Source of the DNA: Arcobacter sp.
GTDB lineage: Bacteria > Acidobacteriota > Terriglobia > Bryobacterales > Bryobacteraceae
Direction: 5' to 3'
Length of the DNA: 63,814 nucleotides
Assembly: GCA_020723085.1 (NCBI GenBank)
Contig: DYJN01000020.1
Location: 1-63,814, forward strand
Positions 41,493 through 50,227 of the stretch are shown here, piece after piece. The position numbers were made by a program, and so were the translations under genes. The notes beneath the pieces are model-generated. The model was given only the letters and a program-made list of their open reading frames with translations. It was not told where the DNA came from and did no database searches. How positions within the stretch are numbered: the first letter of the stretch is position 1; the number at the start of each line of letters is the position of its first letter.

Positions 41493-42101
41493 TCAGCGGG
41501 AGGCGCCGGAATTCCGCCGCGCCGCGCGCAGGCGGCTCCACTCCTCCCGCAGCAGGCTGTAGACGCGGATGTCCACGCGCCCTCCGGGCAACCGCTGCGC
41601 CGAGCGCAGCGTGCCTTCATAGGTGAAGCCGAGGCGCAAGGGGATCGCCTGCGAGCGGAGATTGCCCGCGGCGCAGCGGATCTCGATGCGCTCCAGCCCC
41701 AAGCCATCGAACGCCATGCCGAGCAGCGCCCGCACGGCTCGCGTCATCCATCCCTGCCCTTCGTAGTCCGCCGCCAGCCAGTAGCCGATCTGCGCCGTGC
41801 CGTTGGCTTCGTCAATGTCATGAAGCCCGATGATTCCCGCCAGCGCACCCCGCACCCGCAGGCTGTATGCGGCGGTCTTGGCTTCCGCGCGGTTGGCGGA
41901 GACCTGTTCGAGGAACTTCCGCGTGTCCTCCACGGCGCGGGTGGACTCGACCCAGGGGAGCCAGCGGGCGAGATGTTCGCGGTTGGCGCACACGACGGCA
42001 AAGATCTCTTCCGCCTCGGAGGGCTCAAGCTGCCGCAGCTCGAAATCCGCACTCACTGGGATCGCCGGCGGGAAGGCGCTCTCCGGCTCGGGCATATTCA
42101 T
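41493..42101 (-). CDS. GNAT N-acetyltransferase (RimJ/RimL-like)
   Basis: This 202-residue acetyl-CoA-dependent transferase resembles the ribosomal-protein serine/alanine acetyltransferases. LRQLEPSEAEEIFAVV starts the fold. IGYWLAADYEGQGWMTRAVRALL is the acetyl-CoA-binding motif A, and the AGNLRSQAIPLRLGFTYEGT stretch is motif B. The substrate may be a ribosomal protein, an antibiotic or another amine. It follows the CoA-binding protein gene on the minus strand after 100 bp. Confidence 0.85.
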   Translation of the reverse strand: MNMPEPESAFPPAIPVSADFELRQLEPSEAEEIFAVVCANREHLARWLPWVESTRAVEDTRKFLEQVSANRAEAKTAAYSLRVRGALAGIIGLHDIDEANGTAQIGYWLAADYEGQGWMTRAVRALLGMAFDGLGLERIEIRCAAGNLRSQAIPLRLGFTYEGTLRSAQRLPGGRVDIRVYSLLREEWSRLRAARRNSGASR

Positions 42102-42201
42102 CAGCTTATCCCTGGCAGGCGCAAGAACGCCGCCCCGCGCACGACATGGACCCGGGAAAAGAGGTGGAACGCTGGAGCGGATGCAGAACGCGGCGTTCGC
42201 T

Positions 42202-42609
42202 TCAAGATGAGCGGCTGCCGTTGAGCCGCAGCATCTCGATCATCATGCAGCGGTCTTGGACGACCAGAAGCCCGGCGGCGCGGGCGCGGGCTGCGGACTG
42301 CGGGTGCGAGACGCCCTGCTGCATCCAGACGGCGCGGGCGCCGGCGCGGATGGTCTGTTCGACGATCTCCGGGACGTGTTGCGGGCGGCGGAAAATCACG
42401 ACGCAATCGAAGGGTTCCGGCACATCGGGCAGGCTGGGCCAGGCCTTCTCGCCGAGGACTTCCGTCTCGCGGGGATTGACGGGGATGATGCGATAGCCGG
42501 CGCGCTGAAGAAAACGCGACACTCCATGGCTGGGGCGATGGGGATTGGAGGACAGCCCCACAACGGCGAGCGTGCGGCAGGTGCGCAGAATTTCGAGTTC
42601 AACGTCCAT
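42202..42609 (-). CDS. CoA-binding domain protein (YccU-like)
   Basis: This 135-residue Rossmann-type protein has the single CoA-binding domain. The N-terminal nucleotide loop is VVGLSSNPHRPSHGVSRFL, followed by IIPVNPRETEVLG and VWMQQGVSHP. The cellular role of this small family is unclear. It starts inside the last codons of rluB (11-bp overlap), so it is expressed with it. Confidence 0.87.
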   Translation of the reverse strand: MDVELEILRTCRTLAVVGLSSNPHRPSHGVSRFLQRAGYRIIPVNPRETEVLGEKAWPSLPDVPEPFDCVVIFRRPQHVPEIVEQTIRAGARAVWMQQGVSHPQSAARARAAGLLVVQDRCMMIEMLRLNGSRSS

Positions 42610-43387
42610 GGCGTGACTTGCCCGTGCGCGGGCGTTTCTGGGGGGCAGGCGCGTGCGCCGCGGCTTCCATGCCGGCGGCGCGGCGCAGACGGCGCACCTC
42701 GTCCTCGCTGAGCAGGCGCCAGGCGCCCAAGGGGAGATCGCGGAGCGCGAGAGGCCCGATCTGCACGCGGCGGAGCTTTTCGACCAGGCGGCCGAGATTC
42801 TTGAACATCAGGCGGATCTGCTGCTGGCGTCCCTCGGTGAGGCGCACTTCGTACCAGGGGTTCACTGCGTTCTTCAGCAGCCGGATGGAGGCGGGCGCGG
42901 TGCGGCGTCCGTGCAGGCTGATGCCGGAGCGGAACTCGGCGAGCTGCTCCTCGCTGAGCCGGCCGTTCACCTTGACGTGGTAGACCTTTTCGACGTGACC
43001 GGAGGGGGAGAGGATGCGGTTGGCGAGTTCGCCGTCGTTGGTGAGCAGCAGCAGTCCTTCGCTGTGATAGTCGAGACGGCCGACGGGGAAGACGCGCTCG
43101 CGGAGGCCCTTGAGCAGATGCTTGACGGTGGTGCGTCCCTGCGGGTCGCTGAGCGTGGTGACGACCTCGCGGGGCTTGTTCATGGCGATATAGATGAGGC
43201 GGCGGGGCGGGCGCACGAGCGAGCCGTCGACGCGGATCTCGTCTTTGCCGGGGTCGGCTTTGGTTCCCAGTTCGGTCACCGTTTCGCCATTGATGGTGAC
43301 GCGGCCTTCGAGGATGAGCTCTTCGGCCTTGCGGCGGCTGGCGATGCCGGCGTGAGCGAGGATCTTCTGGAGCCGTTCTTCAGCCAT
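42599..43387 (-). CDS. rluB: 23S rRNA pseudouridine synthase RluB-like
   Basis: This 262-residue pseudouridine synthase of the RsuA/RluB family has an N-terminal S4 RNA-binding domain (about 3-50, RLQKILAHAGIASRRKAEELI) and the catalytic domain with D106 in GRLDYHSEGLL. The C-terminus is a basic tail. It modifies U2605-type positions in 23S rRNA. The start at 43387 overlaps the end of scpB by 8 bp. A scpA-scpB-rluB order is widespread in bacteria. Confidence 0.92.
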   Translation of the reverse strand: MAEERLQKILAHAGIASRRKAEELILEGRVTINGETVTELGTKADPGKDEIRVDGSLVRPPRRLIYIAMNKPREVVTTLSDPQGRTTVKHLLKGLRERVFPVGRLDYHSEGLLLLTNDGELANRILSPSGHVEKVYHVKVNGRLSEEQLAEFRSGISLHGRRTAPASIRLLKNAVNPWYEVRLTEGRQQQIRLMFKNLGRLVEKLRRVQIGPLALRDLPLGAWRLLSEDEVRRLRRAAGMEAAAHAPAPQKRPRTGKSRHGR

Positions 43388-44315
43388 TCTGGTTTTCCGG
43401 CTCCGGCGCCGGTTCCGGCGGCGCGGAGACCTGAGGCGCTTCAGGCGGATCAGGCGTCTGGGGAGCCTGCGCGGCGTCCGGCATCTGCGCCTCCGCGGGG
43501 GTTCCCGGTTGGCCAGCCGGGGCTGATTCCGAGCCCGTGGCATCGCCGGTCTGCGGCTCTTGCGGCGCGCCCGAGCCGGCGCTGGATGAGGGCTCGAACT
43601 CCTCGTCCGCCATCGACTGCCTGCGGATCTCCTCAAACTCCTTAAGGCTGGGCAGCTCGCTGAGATCCTTCAAACCGAACTGGGTGAGGAACTCACGCGT
43701 GGTCTTGTAGAGAATGGGCCGGCCGACGACATTTTTGCGGCCGGCCGTGGTGACGAGCTTGCGGTCGATGAGAGTCTTGATGACGCCGGCGCCCTGCACG
43801 CCGCGGATCTCGAGGATCTCGGGCATGGTGATGGGCTGCTTGTAGGCGATGACGGCCAGCGTTTCCAGAGCTGCCTGGGAGAGCTTCAGCGGCTGCTTAA
43901 GATTGCGGACGAAGTTGCGGATCACCTCGTGGTGTTCCGGCTTGGTGGCCATCTGGTAGCCGCCGGCGACTTCGCGGATGAAGATGCCGCGGTCCGGGCG
44001 GCTGGAATCGGCGGCGAGTTCCCGCAGCAGCGGCTCGACCTCCTCGAGGGGGCTGCCGAGGGCCTGGGCGATCTGGGCGGCCGGCATCGGCTCATTGAGC
44101 ACGTACACAATGGCTTCCAGGACCGCCTTGAGGCGCGCCCGCTCGGCGCCGGCAGAATCGGCGGGCTGTTCGGACGCGCCAAGCAGTTCATCGGCGGTGA
44201 GCGCCTCGGCTTCGGACGTTGCCGCCGGGGCATCCTCCGGCGGGTTGCCGGCGGGGCGCACGGTATCGTTGGGTTCCGGCTGCCCGGGGGCAGCCTGCTG
44301 GATCGGTTCTTCCAT
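43380..44315 (-). CDS. scpB: segregation and condensation protein B
   Basis: ScpB, with ScpA and SMC, forms the condensin-like complex. The two winged-helix domains lie at about 60-220 (LKAVLEAIVYVLNEPMPAAQIAQ; LKLSQAALETLAVIAYKQPI; IRGVQGAGVIKTLIDRKLV; GRPILYKTTREFLTQFGL). The 55-residue N-terminus and 75-residue C-terminus are low-complexity Pro/Ala/Glu-rich, making the protein (311 residues) longer than usual. It lies 2 bp after scpA. Confidence 0.95.
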   Translation of the reverse strand: MEEPIQQAAPGQPEPNDTVRPAGNPPEDAPAATSEAEALTADELLGASEQPADSAGAERARLKAVLEAIVYVLNEPMPAAQIAQALGSPLEEVEPLLRELAADSSRPDRGIFIREVAGGYQMATKPEHHEVIRNFVRNLKQPLKLSQAALETLAVIAYKQPITMPEILEIRGVQGAGVIKTLIDRKLVTTAGRKNVVGRPILYKTTREFLTQFGLKDLSELPSLKEFEEIRRQSMADEEFEPSSSAGSGAPQEPQTGDATGSESAPAGQPGTPAEAQMPDAAQAPQTPDPPEAPQVSAPPEPAPEPENQNG

Positions 44316-44317
44316 GC

Positions 44318-45106
44318 CTACGCGTTGTACTCTTCTTCGATTTTCAGAACTGAGTCAGGAGTGATCTGGAACTCGTCAAAGCCCTTGTCGCGGCGGACCT
44401 CGATCTCGCCGAAACTCTCCTTCTGCGTGAGCCGGATGGCCTGGAGTTTCACCATTTCCAGCACGGCGAGAAAGAGGCAGATCATGGCGCGGCGGGACCG
44501 CAACTGTTCAAACAGCGGCACCAGCGGGATACCGCGCGAGGCGGGCGCCTCGGCCAGCGCGCGCTTGAGAAATAACATCATGTCAGGCACGCTGACGTCT
44601 TCCCGCGTGACCTGGTACGTGGGGCGGTTTTTGGCGCGCTCGAGCACCTGCTCGAAGGTCTTGACCAGGTCGAAGAGCGTGACTGCCAGCCCGGGATGCT
44701 CCTCTTCAGGAAGGAAGTGCTGGATCTGGGGGTTGGTCCAGATGGCTTCCTCCACCATGCGTTTTTCCTTGAGCATGGCGGCGGCGGACTTGTAGCGCTC
44801 GTATTCGAGGAGGCGCTCGACGAGTTCGCGCCGGGGGTCTTCCTGCGGGTCGATCTTCTCCAGTTCGGGGTCCCGGGGCAGCAGCATGCGCGACTTGATG
44901 TGGATGAGCGTGGCCGCCATGTACACGAATTCGGCGCTGAGTTCGATGTCAAGGCCGGCGGCACGCTGCATGTAGTCGAGGTACTGCTGCGTGATGCTGG
45001 CGATGGGGATGTCGTAGATGTTGATCTGCTGCCGCCGGATGAGGTCGAGCAGCAGGTCGAGAGGACCATCGTACTGTTCCAGATGGACGTGGAGAGGGGA
45101 CGACAC
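44318..45106 (-). CDS. scpA: segregation and condensation protein A
   Basis: ScpA is the kleisin subunit bridging SMC heads. The N-terminal motif (HLEQYDGPLDLLLDLIRRQQ), the LEYERYKSAA region and the C-terminal winged helix are typical, at 262 residues. The start codon is GTG, with GAGGG 3 nt upstream. It is 57 bp downstream of the LuxR-type regulator of the partner-switch cluster. Confidence 0.95.
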   Translation of the reverse strand: MSSPLHVHLEQYDGPLDLLLDLIRRQQINIYDIPIASITQQYLDYMQRAAGLDIELSAEFVYMAATLIHIKSRMLLPRDPELEKIDPQEDPRRELVERLLEYERYKSAAAMLKEKRMVEEAIWTNPQIQHFLPEEEHPGLAVTLFDLVKTFEQVLERAKNRPTYQVTREDVSVPDMMLFLKRALAEAPASRGIPLVPLFEQLRSRRAMICLFLAVLEMVKLQAIRLTQKESFGEIEVRRDKGFDEFQITPDSVLKIEEEYNA

Positions 45107-45163
45107 CTTCCCTCAGGATAGCAGCCGGATCCGCGCGAGTCGCAGCGCTTTGGGGCAGGGAAT

Positions 45164-45853
45164 TCAGCCGGCGCCGGCGGACTCAGCGAGCCGGATGAAG
45201 CGGCGCTGGAGGGCGTACTTGACAAGCCCGGGAACGTCGTGGATGCCGAGCTTGCGCATCAACTGGACGCGGTAGGTATCCACGGTCTTGGGGCTGACGC
45301 CGAGGCGGGCAGCGATCTCCTTGGGGCGGACGCCCTCCACGAGCAGCGAGAACACCTGGAACTCGCGAGGGCTGAGACTGTCGAGGGGATCATCGGGGAT
45401 GCCGCGCCGGTCAGCGGGAAACAGGTTCTGGAGGTCGACGCCCGGGGAGACATAGATGCCGCCGTCGAGCACGCGGTCAAGGCAATCGAGCAGATTCTCG
45501 CCACTGCTGGACCGGAGGAGGAAGCCCTGGGCGCCGGCGCGCAGGGCTTCGAGGACGGTCTTGCGGTCGGGACGGCTGGAGAGAATCACGCAGCGGGTCT
45601 CTGGAGCAGAGGGCCACGGGACGATGCCAGCGAGCCTCCGGGCGATCTCAAGCGCATCGAGCTCCGGGATGTACAGGTCAACGATGGCGGCGTCCGGGCG
45701 GAATTGCCCGATCCACTTCCACGCCTGCTCGCCGGAGCCGGTGACATCATGGACATGGAACCGCCCGGAAGAAGAGCAGATCGCGGCGATGCCATCGCGG
45801 AGCAGCCCCGGCTGCTCCGCGATGACCAATGTTTTCGGAGACCGCTGCGGCAT
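45164..45853 (-). CDS. LuxR-type regulator with atypical receiver domain
   Basis: This 229-residue regulator has an N-terminal receiver-like domain and a C-terminal LuxR helix-turn-helix (LSPREFQVFSLLVEGVRPKEIAARLGVSPKTVDTYRVQLMRKL). The phosphoacceptor D59 (AIVDLYIP) is present. The acidic pair is replaced by Glu-Gln (IAEQPG), and the conserved Lys is Arg (GFLLRSSS), so normal phosphorylation is doubtful. It follows the STAS gene by 24 bp and may be the output of the RsbW/STAS switch; no histidine kinase is nearby. Confidence 0.85.
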   Translation of the reverse strand: MPQRSPKTLVIAEQPGLLRDGIAAICSSSGRFHVHDVTGSGEQAWKWIGQFRPDAAIVDLYIPELDALEIARRLAGIVPWPSAPETRCVILSSRPDRKTVLEALRAGAQGFLLRSSSGENLLDCLDRVLDGGIYVSPGVDLQNLFPADRRGIPDDPLDSLSPREFQVFSLLVEGVRPKEIAARLGVSPKTVDTYRVQLMRKLGIHDVPGLVKYALQRRFIRLAESAGAG

Positions 45854-45877
45854 TGCGCGGGCGTTCAGGAAGAAGCG

Positions 45878-46219
45878 CTAAAAGCTGGCGAGAGCCTTGG
45901 CTTCTTCGTCGAAGACGTCAAAGACCGTGTAGAGTTTGGTGATCTGCAGCAGGTCGTGGACCCGCTTGGTGAGGTTCAGCAGCTTCAGCTTGCCGCCTGC
46001 GTTGGAGACGGTGGTGTAGCCGCTGACGAGTTCGCCGATGCCGGAGCTGTCGATGTAGGTGACCTCGCCGAGATTGACGAGGATCTTCTTCTGACCCTGG
46101 TTGACGAGGCTCTTGATGGTGTCGCGGAAGGTGGAAGAGCCTTCTCCCAGAGTGATGCGCCCGGCTGCGTCCACAACCGTCACATCGCCAACCTGGCGGG
46201 TTGTCAGTTTCAGATTCAC
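45878..46219 (-). CDS. STAS-domain anti-sigma factor antagonist (RsbV/SpoIIAA-like)
   Basis: This 113-residue STAS protein has the phosphorylatable serine in YIDSSGIGELV (S58/S59). In partner switching the unphosphorylated form binds the RsbW-type kinase and frees its target. The start is GTG with a strong AGGAGGT 7 nt upstream. The matching kinase gene lies 50 bp upstream on the same strand. Confidence 0.92.
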   Translation of the reverse strand: MNLKLTTRQVGDVTVVDAAGRITLGEGSSTFRDTIKSLVNQGQKKILVNLGEVTYIDSSGIGELVSGYTTVSNAGGKLKLLNLTKRVHDLLQITKLYTVFDVFDEEAKALASF

Positions 46220-46269
46220 TGCGTGTACCTCCTGCCTTTCAGGGGAAAGTCGAATTCAGGATACTCGAG

Positions 46270-46713
46270 TCATGCCGGCGGGGGCAATGACTTGCGCATG
46301 ACAATTCGCGTCCCGCCGCCGGCGGTGCGCCCGATGGACACCTCGTCCATGAAGGCGCGGATGATGAGAATGCCGCGCCCCGATTGGCTGAGGAGATTCT
46401 CAACGGCCAGCGGATCCGCCTGTCTGCCCTCCTCGAAGCCCATGCCTTCGTCTTCGACGGTCACCTGCAGCCACGGCGCTGCCCGCTCGACCAGGAGGCG
46501 GACGCGCTTGTTGGCGTTATAGAGGTTGCCGTGGACGACGGCGTTAACGACGGCTTCGCGCACCGCGTAGCCGATGTGGTAGGTCTGCTCTTCGTCGAAA
46601 CCCAACTGCGAGGCCAGAGTCTTGGCGATCTCTTCGCTCGCGTCCACGCTGGCCAGCGTCGATTCGAGCTGGTGGTCGTATAGAATCTCCGGCCTGCTCT
46701 CGGCGTTGGGCAT
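46270..46713 (-). CDS. RsbW-like anti-sigma factor / serine kinase
   Basis: This GHKL ATPase of about 147 residues belongs to the RsbW/SpoIIAB family. The N box (YAVREAVVNAVVHGN), G1 (EDEGMGF) and G2 (SQSGRGILIIRAF) are intact. It would phosphorylate the STAS protein downstream and, when free, hold a sigma factor or another target. No sigma factor gene is in the window. The ATG at 46713 was chosen over a GTG one codon earlier. Confidence 0.9.
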   Translation of the reverse strand: MPNAESRPEILYDHQLESTLASVDASEEIAKTLASQLGFDEEQTYHIGYAVREAVVNAVVHGNLYNANKRVRLLVERAAPWLQVTVEDEGMGFEEGRQADPLAVENLLSQSGRGILIIRAFMDEVSIGRTAGGGTRIVMRKSLPPPA

Positions 46714-47063
46714 CACGGGACGATGGGCAAAGCGAAACCGTTACGTTAAGGCATTGGAGATGACGAAGTCAAGCAAAGGCGCGCCGGCGCGGACGCAGCC
46801 TCCGGGACTGCGGGCGCCGGGTTTGCGGCGCGGGGTCCAATCGCCCCGTCTCGCGGGGCGCCCTGCCGCCAAGCGCCACGGCAGGCCGGGCGGCGATCTG
46901 CGCATCCCCCCAAAGGAAGGAATTCCTGTGCCGTTGCGCCGGCGTCACAGGGGTAACGGGATTTTTCTTCCGTGAAGAATCAGCCAGTTAATGCGTCCGC
47001 CGCGTTGCCGGCAGGCGCCGGGCGGCAAGCGCCGCGCTACAGTCCGTGCCGGGAGGAAACTGA
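46714..47063. other. intergenic region, GC hairpin
   Basis: About 350 bp lie between divergent genes. A hairpin with stem CGCCCCG/CGGGGCG and loop TCTCG lies near 46844-46862 without a T tract. No gene was seen. Confidence 0.45.
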
Positions 47064-50000
47064 TTGGGCGAAGTGATCCGTAAGCTCCAGCCGGACCGCA
47101 CGATCCACTTGCAGGGTTTCGACCATCTCGGCGCCTCGGCGGCGGTGTGCGGGGCCGGTCCCGACAGATTCACAGTGAAAGGGAGCTTCCAGGACGCGGC
47201 GGATTTTGCCGTCGTGGTTCTCTACGACGCGGACGATTTTTTCGACCACCCGCGGGTGCGGTATCTGCCGGACTTCGACTTCAGCGGCGTGGTGCTGGAA
47301 TTCGACCTCCATTACGAGGGCCTGATGCCGCTGAACTGCCGGAAGTTTCCGACCATCGACTGGCCCTATCTGGACATCCAGCCACCGGAGGGCGATCCCG
47401 TGCGCGTCCGGTTGTCGGACCATGCCGTGGTGGTATCCGATCCGGACCAGCCTGCTACGGCGGAGTTCCAGATTCTCGACAACGGCCTCGAAGGCTACGA
47501 CCGGCTGACGCTCTGGTATCTGAACATGGCGTTCGACTATGTCGTCCCCGGCAAAGTGAGTACCGACTATGCGTTCTTTGCCGGCACGCCAGGGACGGTG
47601 CATGCGATCACGGTGGCGGACCGGACATACGTCTATGTGGAACAGGAAGGCGACAGTTCGGCTGCGGTGGCGGCCGCGCTGACGGCCGCCGTCAATGCGG
47701 GCGCCGGCGATCCGGACGTGACCGCGAGCATTGGCCAGGATCCGTGGATCGTGCATCTGCGGGCGCGCCGCGGCGACGGAACGGTCACGGCGGTCAGCGC
47801 GAGCGGGAGCGTGGCCGAGCAGTTGCATCACATCAACGCGGAGACGGCGTGCCGGGACCTTGCCGCGCAGATCAACGGCGGCGGCTACGCGGCGGCGGAA
47901 GCGCCCTTCTCCCTGCAGGCGGAAGCCGTCGGGACAGTGCTGCGGATCCGGACGGTGGAGGGCGGCTACGACGCGAATTTTCTCACCATGTATGCGGTGT
48001 GGAAAAACGAGCGGCTGCGGACCCTGGCGGAGGAGGCGCCCTTTTCGGGCGGCACGTCGACGGAGAATTTTCATGTCCGGCTCGATTTCCAGGCGCTTGG
48101 CGCGCCGCAGATCCGCCGGATGTGGCTGACGCTGGCGCCCCGGCTGGCCAACGCCGGCGACTATGCGGGCGCAGAATGGAAGGCCGAGTTCACCAACTGG
48201 AGTGCGACCGGGCCGGAGCAGACCTTGCGCCTCCGGGTGGCGCTGCCGGAGGGCGTCAAGATCGAGCCTACGGACGGCCGCTGCGAGTACAGCGGCGCCT
48301 GGGCGGCCGAATCAGGCTTTTTCCCGGGCGGGTTGGCGCAGGTGGCGCAAGGGACGGGCGCCGAGGCGCGCGTGCGCTACCGGTGCGATTCCCCGCACGA
48401 ATTGTGGGTGTGGACGAGACTGGGCGCCCAGCAGGGCTCGGCCGGAGTGGAGATCGACGGCTTGCCGGCCGGGACATTTTCGGCCCATCTTGAGCCGGAA
48501 GAAGAGGTGCTGACGCGGCGGCGTCTGGCTTCATCGCTCCCGGCGGGACAGCATACGGTCCGGCTGGCATCGGCCGAGCCGATGCCCTTCTGCTTCGCGG
48601 GCTTGGAAGCCGTAGTAGCGGGTGATCCTCCGGATCCGCTCCCGGCGCAGACGTGGATGACGCCGGCGCTCGACTATTCCACCGACCATGCATACAAGCT
48701 GCCCCCGGCGCGCATCCTGTGGAACCTGGGCCAACTGGGCTGCGCCGGGGAGTTGAACGAATACATCGGCATTTTCTGGTGGAACCGCAGGCGCCGGGCC
48801 GGCGGATTGCTTGCCGAAACCGCCGTGGATTTCGGCGGCGCCTTCGCGCCGGGCGATCAGGTGTTTGTGAAGATCGGCACACAGACCTTGGGCAAGACGG
48901 TGTTGCAGCAGGAATCCCCGGAGCGCATCGCGCGGCACTTCGCCCTCATTGTGAACTCCACGATGGTGGGCGTCTGGGCGAGGACGGAGGGCGCGCGGCT
49001 GGTGTTGCGCGCCCGGTCTGCCGCGCCGGCGTACAAGTTTCTCGTGGAAGCCTGGCTGGAGGCGGCGCCGGGTTCCACCGGCAGCGTCAGCGGCGGAGGC
49101 TGGATTCAGGGCGGAACGATGGGCACGTGGGAAGTGGACCCGGACGCGCCGCTGGCGCTGAATCCCGGCGCGCGCGCCTGGCACGCAGACCTCTATGCGC
49201 TCTGCGCCGGCACGGGAAGGGCCGTGACGACGGCTTTTTCGATGGAGCTGGTGGAGCCGCCGGCCGCGTTTGCGGCCCGCTATCCCGATGGAACCCCGGT
49301 GACCACCGACATGGGGTTCGGAGGGTTGAGGTCGACCCACTGCGCATTCGGATCGGCGATGCTTGCGTTCCAGAAGAAGGCGTTTCTGGAGGTGGCGGAC
49401 CTGATGGCGAGTGCGGGTCTGACGCCCCGGCTTCAGATGGGCGAGTTCACCTGGTGGTACTTCACGAATTACAGCCCTGAGAATCCCGACGGGGGGATGG
49501 CATACTACGACGACGAGACCCTGGCGGCGGCGGCAGCAGCCCTTGGGCGGTCCTTGCATGTGTTCCGGTCGCCTGAGGACGATCCCGGAGTAAACGGCGG
49601 CGCCGACTCCCTGTTCCTGCGAAACCGCCTGCGGGACTACGCGGCTGCGCTGGCCGCCGAAGTGACTGGGGCGTACCCGTCCGCAGAGATCGAGATCCTC
49701 TTTCCTTATGACGTCAACCACCCCGAACCCGCGGGCATTCACCGGGTTGGGGGCCCCTTGAACCGGTTTGTGAACCTGCCCGCCGAATGGACATCTAAAG
49801 CCCAATCGCCATTCCACCGATTCAAGATTGAGGCGCTTGACTTCAGCGCCTGGTCGAGGAATCTCGATCTTTGCCGGCAGACGATGGAGTTTGCCGCCGG
49901 CCTGGATTGGCCGCGTGAATCGATCCGGGCCATGATCGCCGTGTTCCGTGGAGGCGCACCGTGGAAAAAAGAAGCCGCCCTCGCCAGACAACTCGGCTAT

Positions 50001-50093
50001 GGAGCGGTGAGTCTGTGGGCGTTCGACCATGTCTGCATCTACGGTTTATGCCTGTGGGAGACGGGATTCGGCAAGGCATCCAGCCAAGGATGA
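47064..50093 (+). CDS. giant orphan protein: phage-tail-like modules and TIM-barrel-like C-terminus
   Basis: This 1009-residue protein has no signal peptide and no name I can give with certainty. Residues about 1-165 are beta-rich. About 170-310 resemble tail-sheath or tube-like insertion domains (HAITVADRTYVYVEQEGDSS, AAVAAALTAAVNAG), and about 320-740 contain several beta-sandwich-like segments. The C-terminal ~260 residues look like a glycosidase-type TIM barrel (LQMGEFTWWYFTNYSPENPD; VLFPYDV-like ILFPYDVNHPEP; GAVSLWAFDHVCIYGL). The start is TTG with GGGAGGAA upstream. No other phage gene lies nearby. It may be an adhesive or tail-like structural protein; the role is open. Confidence 0.75.
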   Translation: MGEVIRKLQPDRTIHLQGFDHLGASAAVCGAGPDRFTVKGSFQDAADFAVVVLYDADDFFDHPRVRYLPDFDFSGVVLEFDLHYEGLMPLNCRKFPTIDWPYLDIQPPEGDPVRVRLSDHAVVVSDPDQPATAEFQILDNGLEGYDRLTLWYLNMAFDYVVPGKVSTDYAFFAGTPGTVHAITVADRTYVYVEQEGDSSAAVAAALTAAVNAGAGDPDVTASIGQDPWIVHLRARRGDGTVTAVSASGSVAEQLHHINAETACRDLAAQINGGGYAAAEAPFSLQAEAVGTVLRIRTVEGGYDANFLTMYAVWKNERLRTLAEEAPFSGGTSTENFHVRLDFQALGAPQIRRMWLTLAPRLANAGDYAGAEWKAEFTNWSATGPEQTLRLRVALPEGVKIEPTDGRCEYSGAWAAESGFFPGGLAQVAQGTGAEARVRYRCDSPHELWVWTRLGAQQGSAGVEIDGLPAGTFSAHLEPEEEVLTRRRLASSLPAGQHTVRLASAEPMPFCFAGLEAVVAGDPPDPLPAQTWMTPALDYSTDHAYKLPPARILWNLGQLGCAGELNEYIGIFWWNRRRRAGGLLAETAVDFGGAFAPGDQVFVKIGTQTLGKTVLQQESPERIARHFALIVNSTMVGVWARTEGARLVLRARSAAPAYKFLVEAWLEAAPGSTGSVSGGGWIQGGTMGTWEVDPDAPLALNPGARAWHADLYALCAGTGRAVTTAFSMELVEPPAAFAARYPDGTPVTTDMGFGGLRSTHCAFGSAMLAFQKKAFLEVADLMASAGLTPRLQMGEFTWWYFTNYSPENPDGGMAYYDDETLAAAAAALGRSLHVFRSPEDDPGVNGGADSLFLRNRLRDYAAALAAEVTGAYPSAEIEILFPYDVNHPEPAGIHRVGGPLNRFVNLPAEWTSKAQSPFHRFKIEALDFSAWSRNLDLCRQTMEFAAGLDWPRESIRAMIAVFRGGAPWKKEAALARQLGYGAVSLWAFDHVCIYGLCLWETGFGKASSQG

Positions 50094-50227
50094 AAAGGCG
50101 AAAATCCGGTGGCTGCCGAAGGATGGCGCTGGGTGATTCCCCTAAATTCACGGAAAATTGGAGCTTAATTTCATCCAAGGGTGTTCGGCGCGATTTAGTC
50201 TGATAAGTGAGAGAGGGGAGAGTGTAG

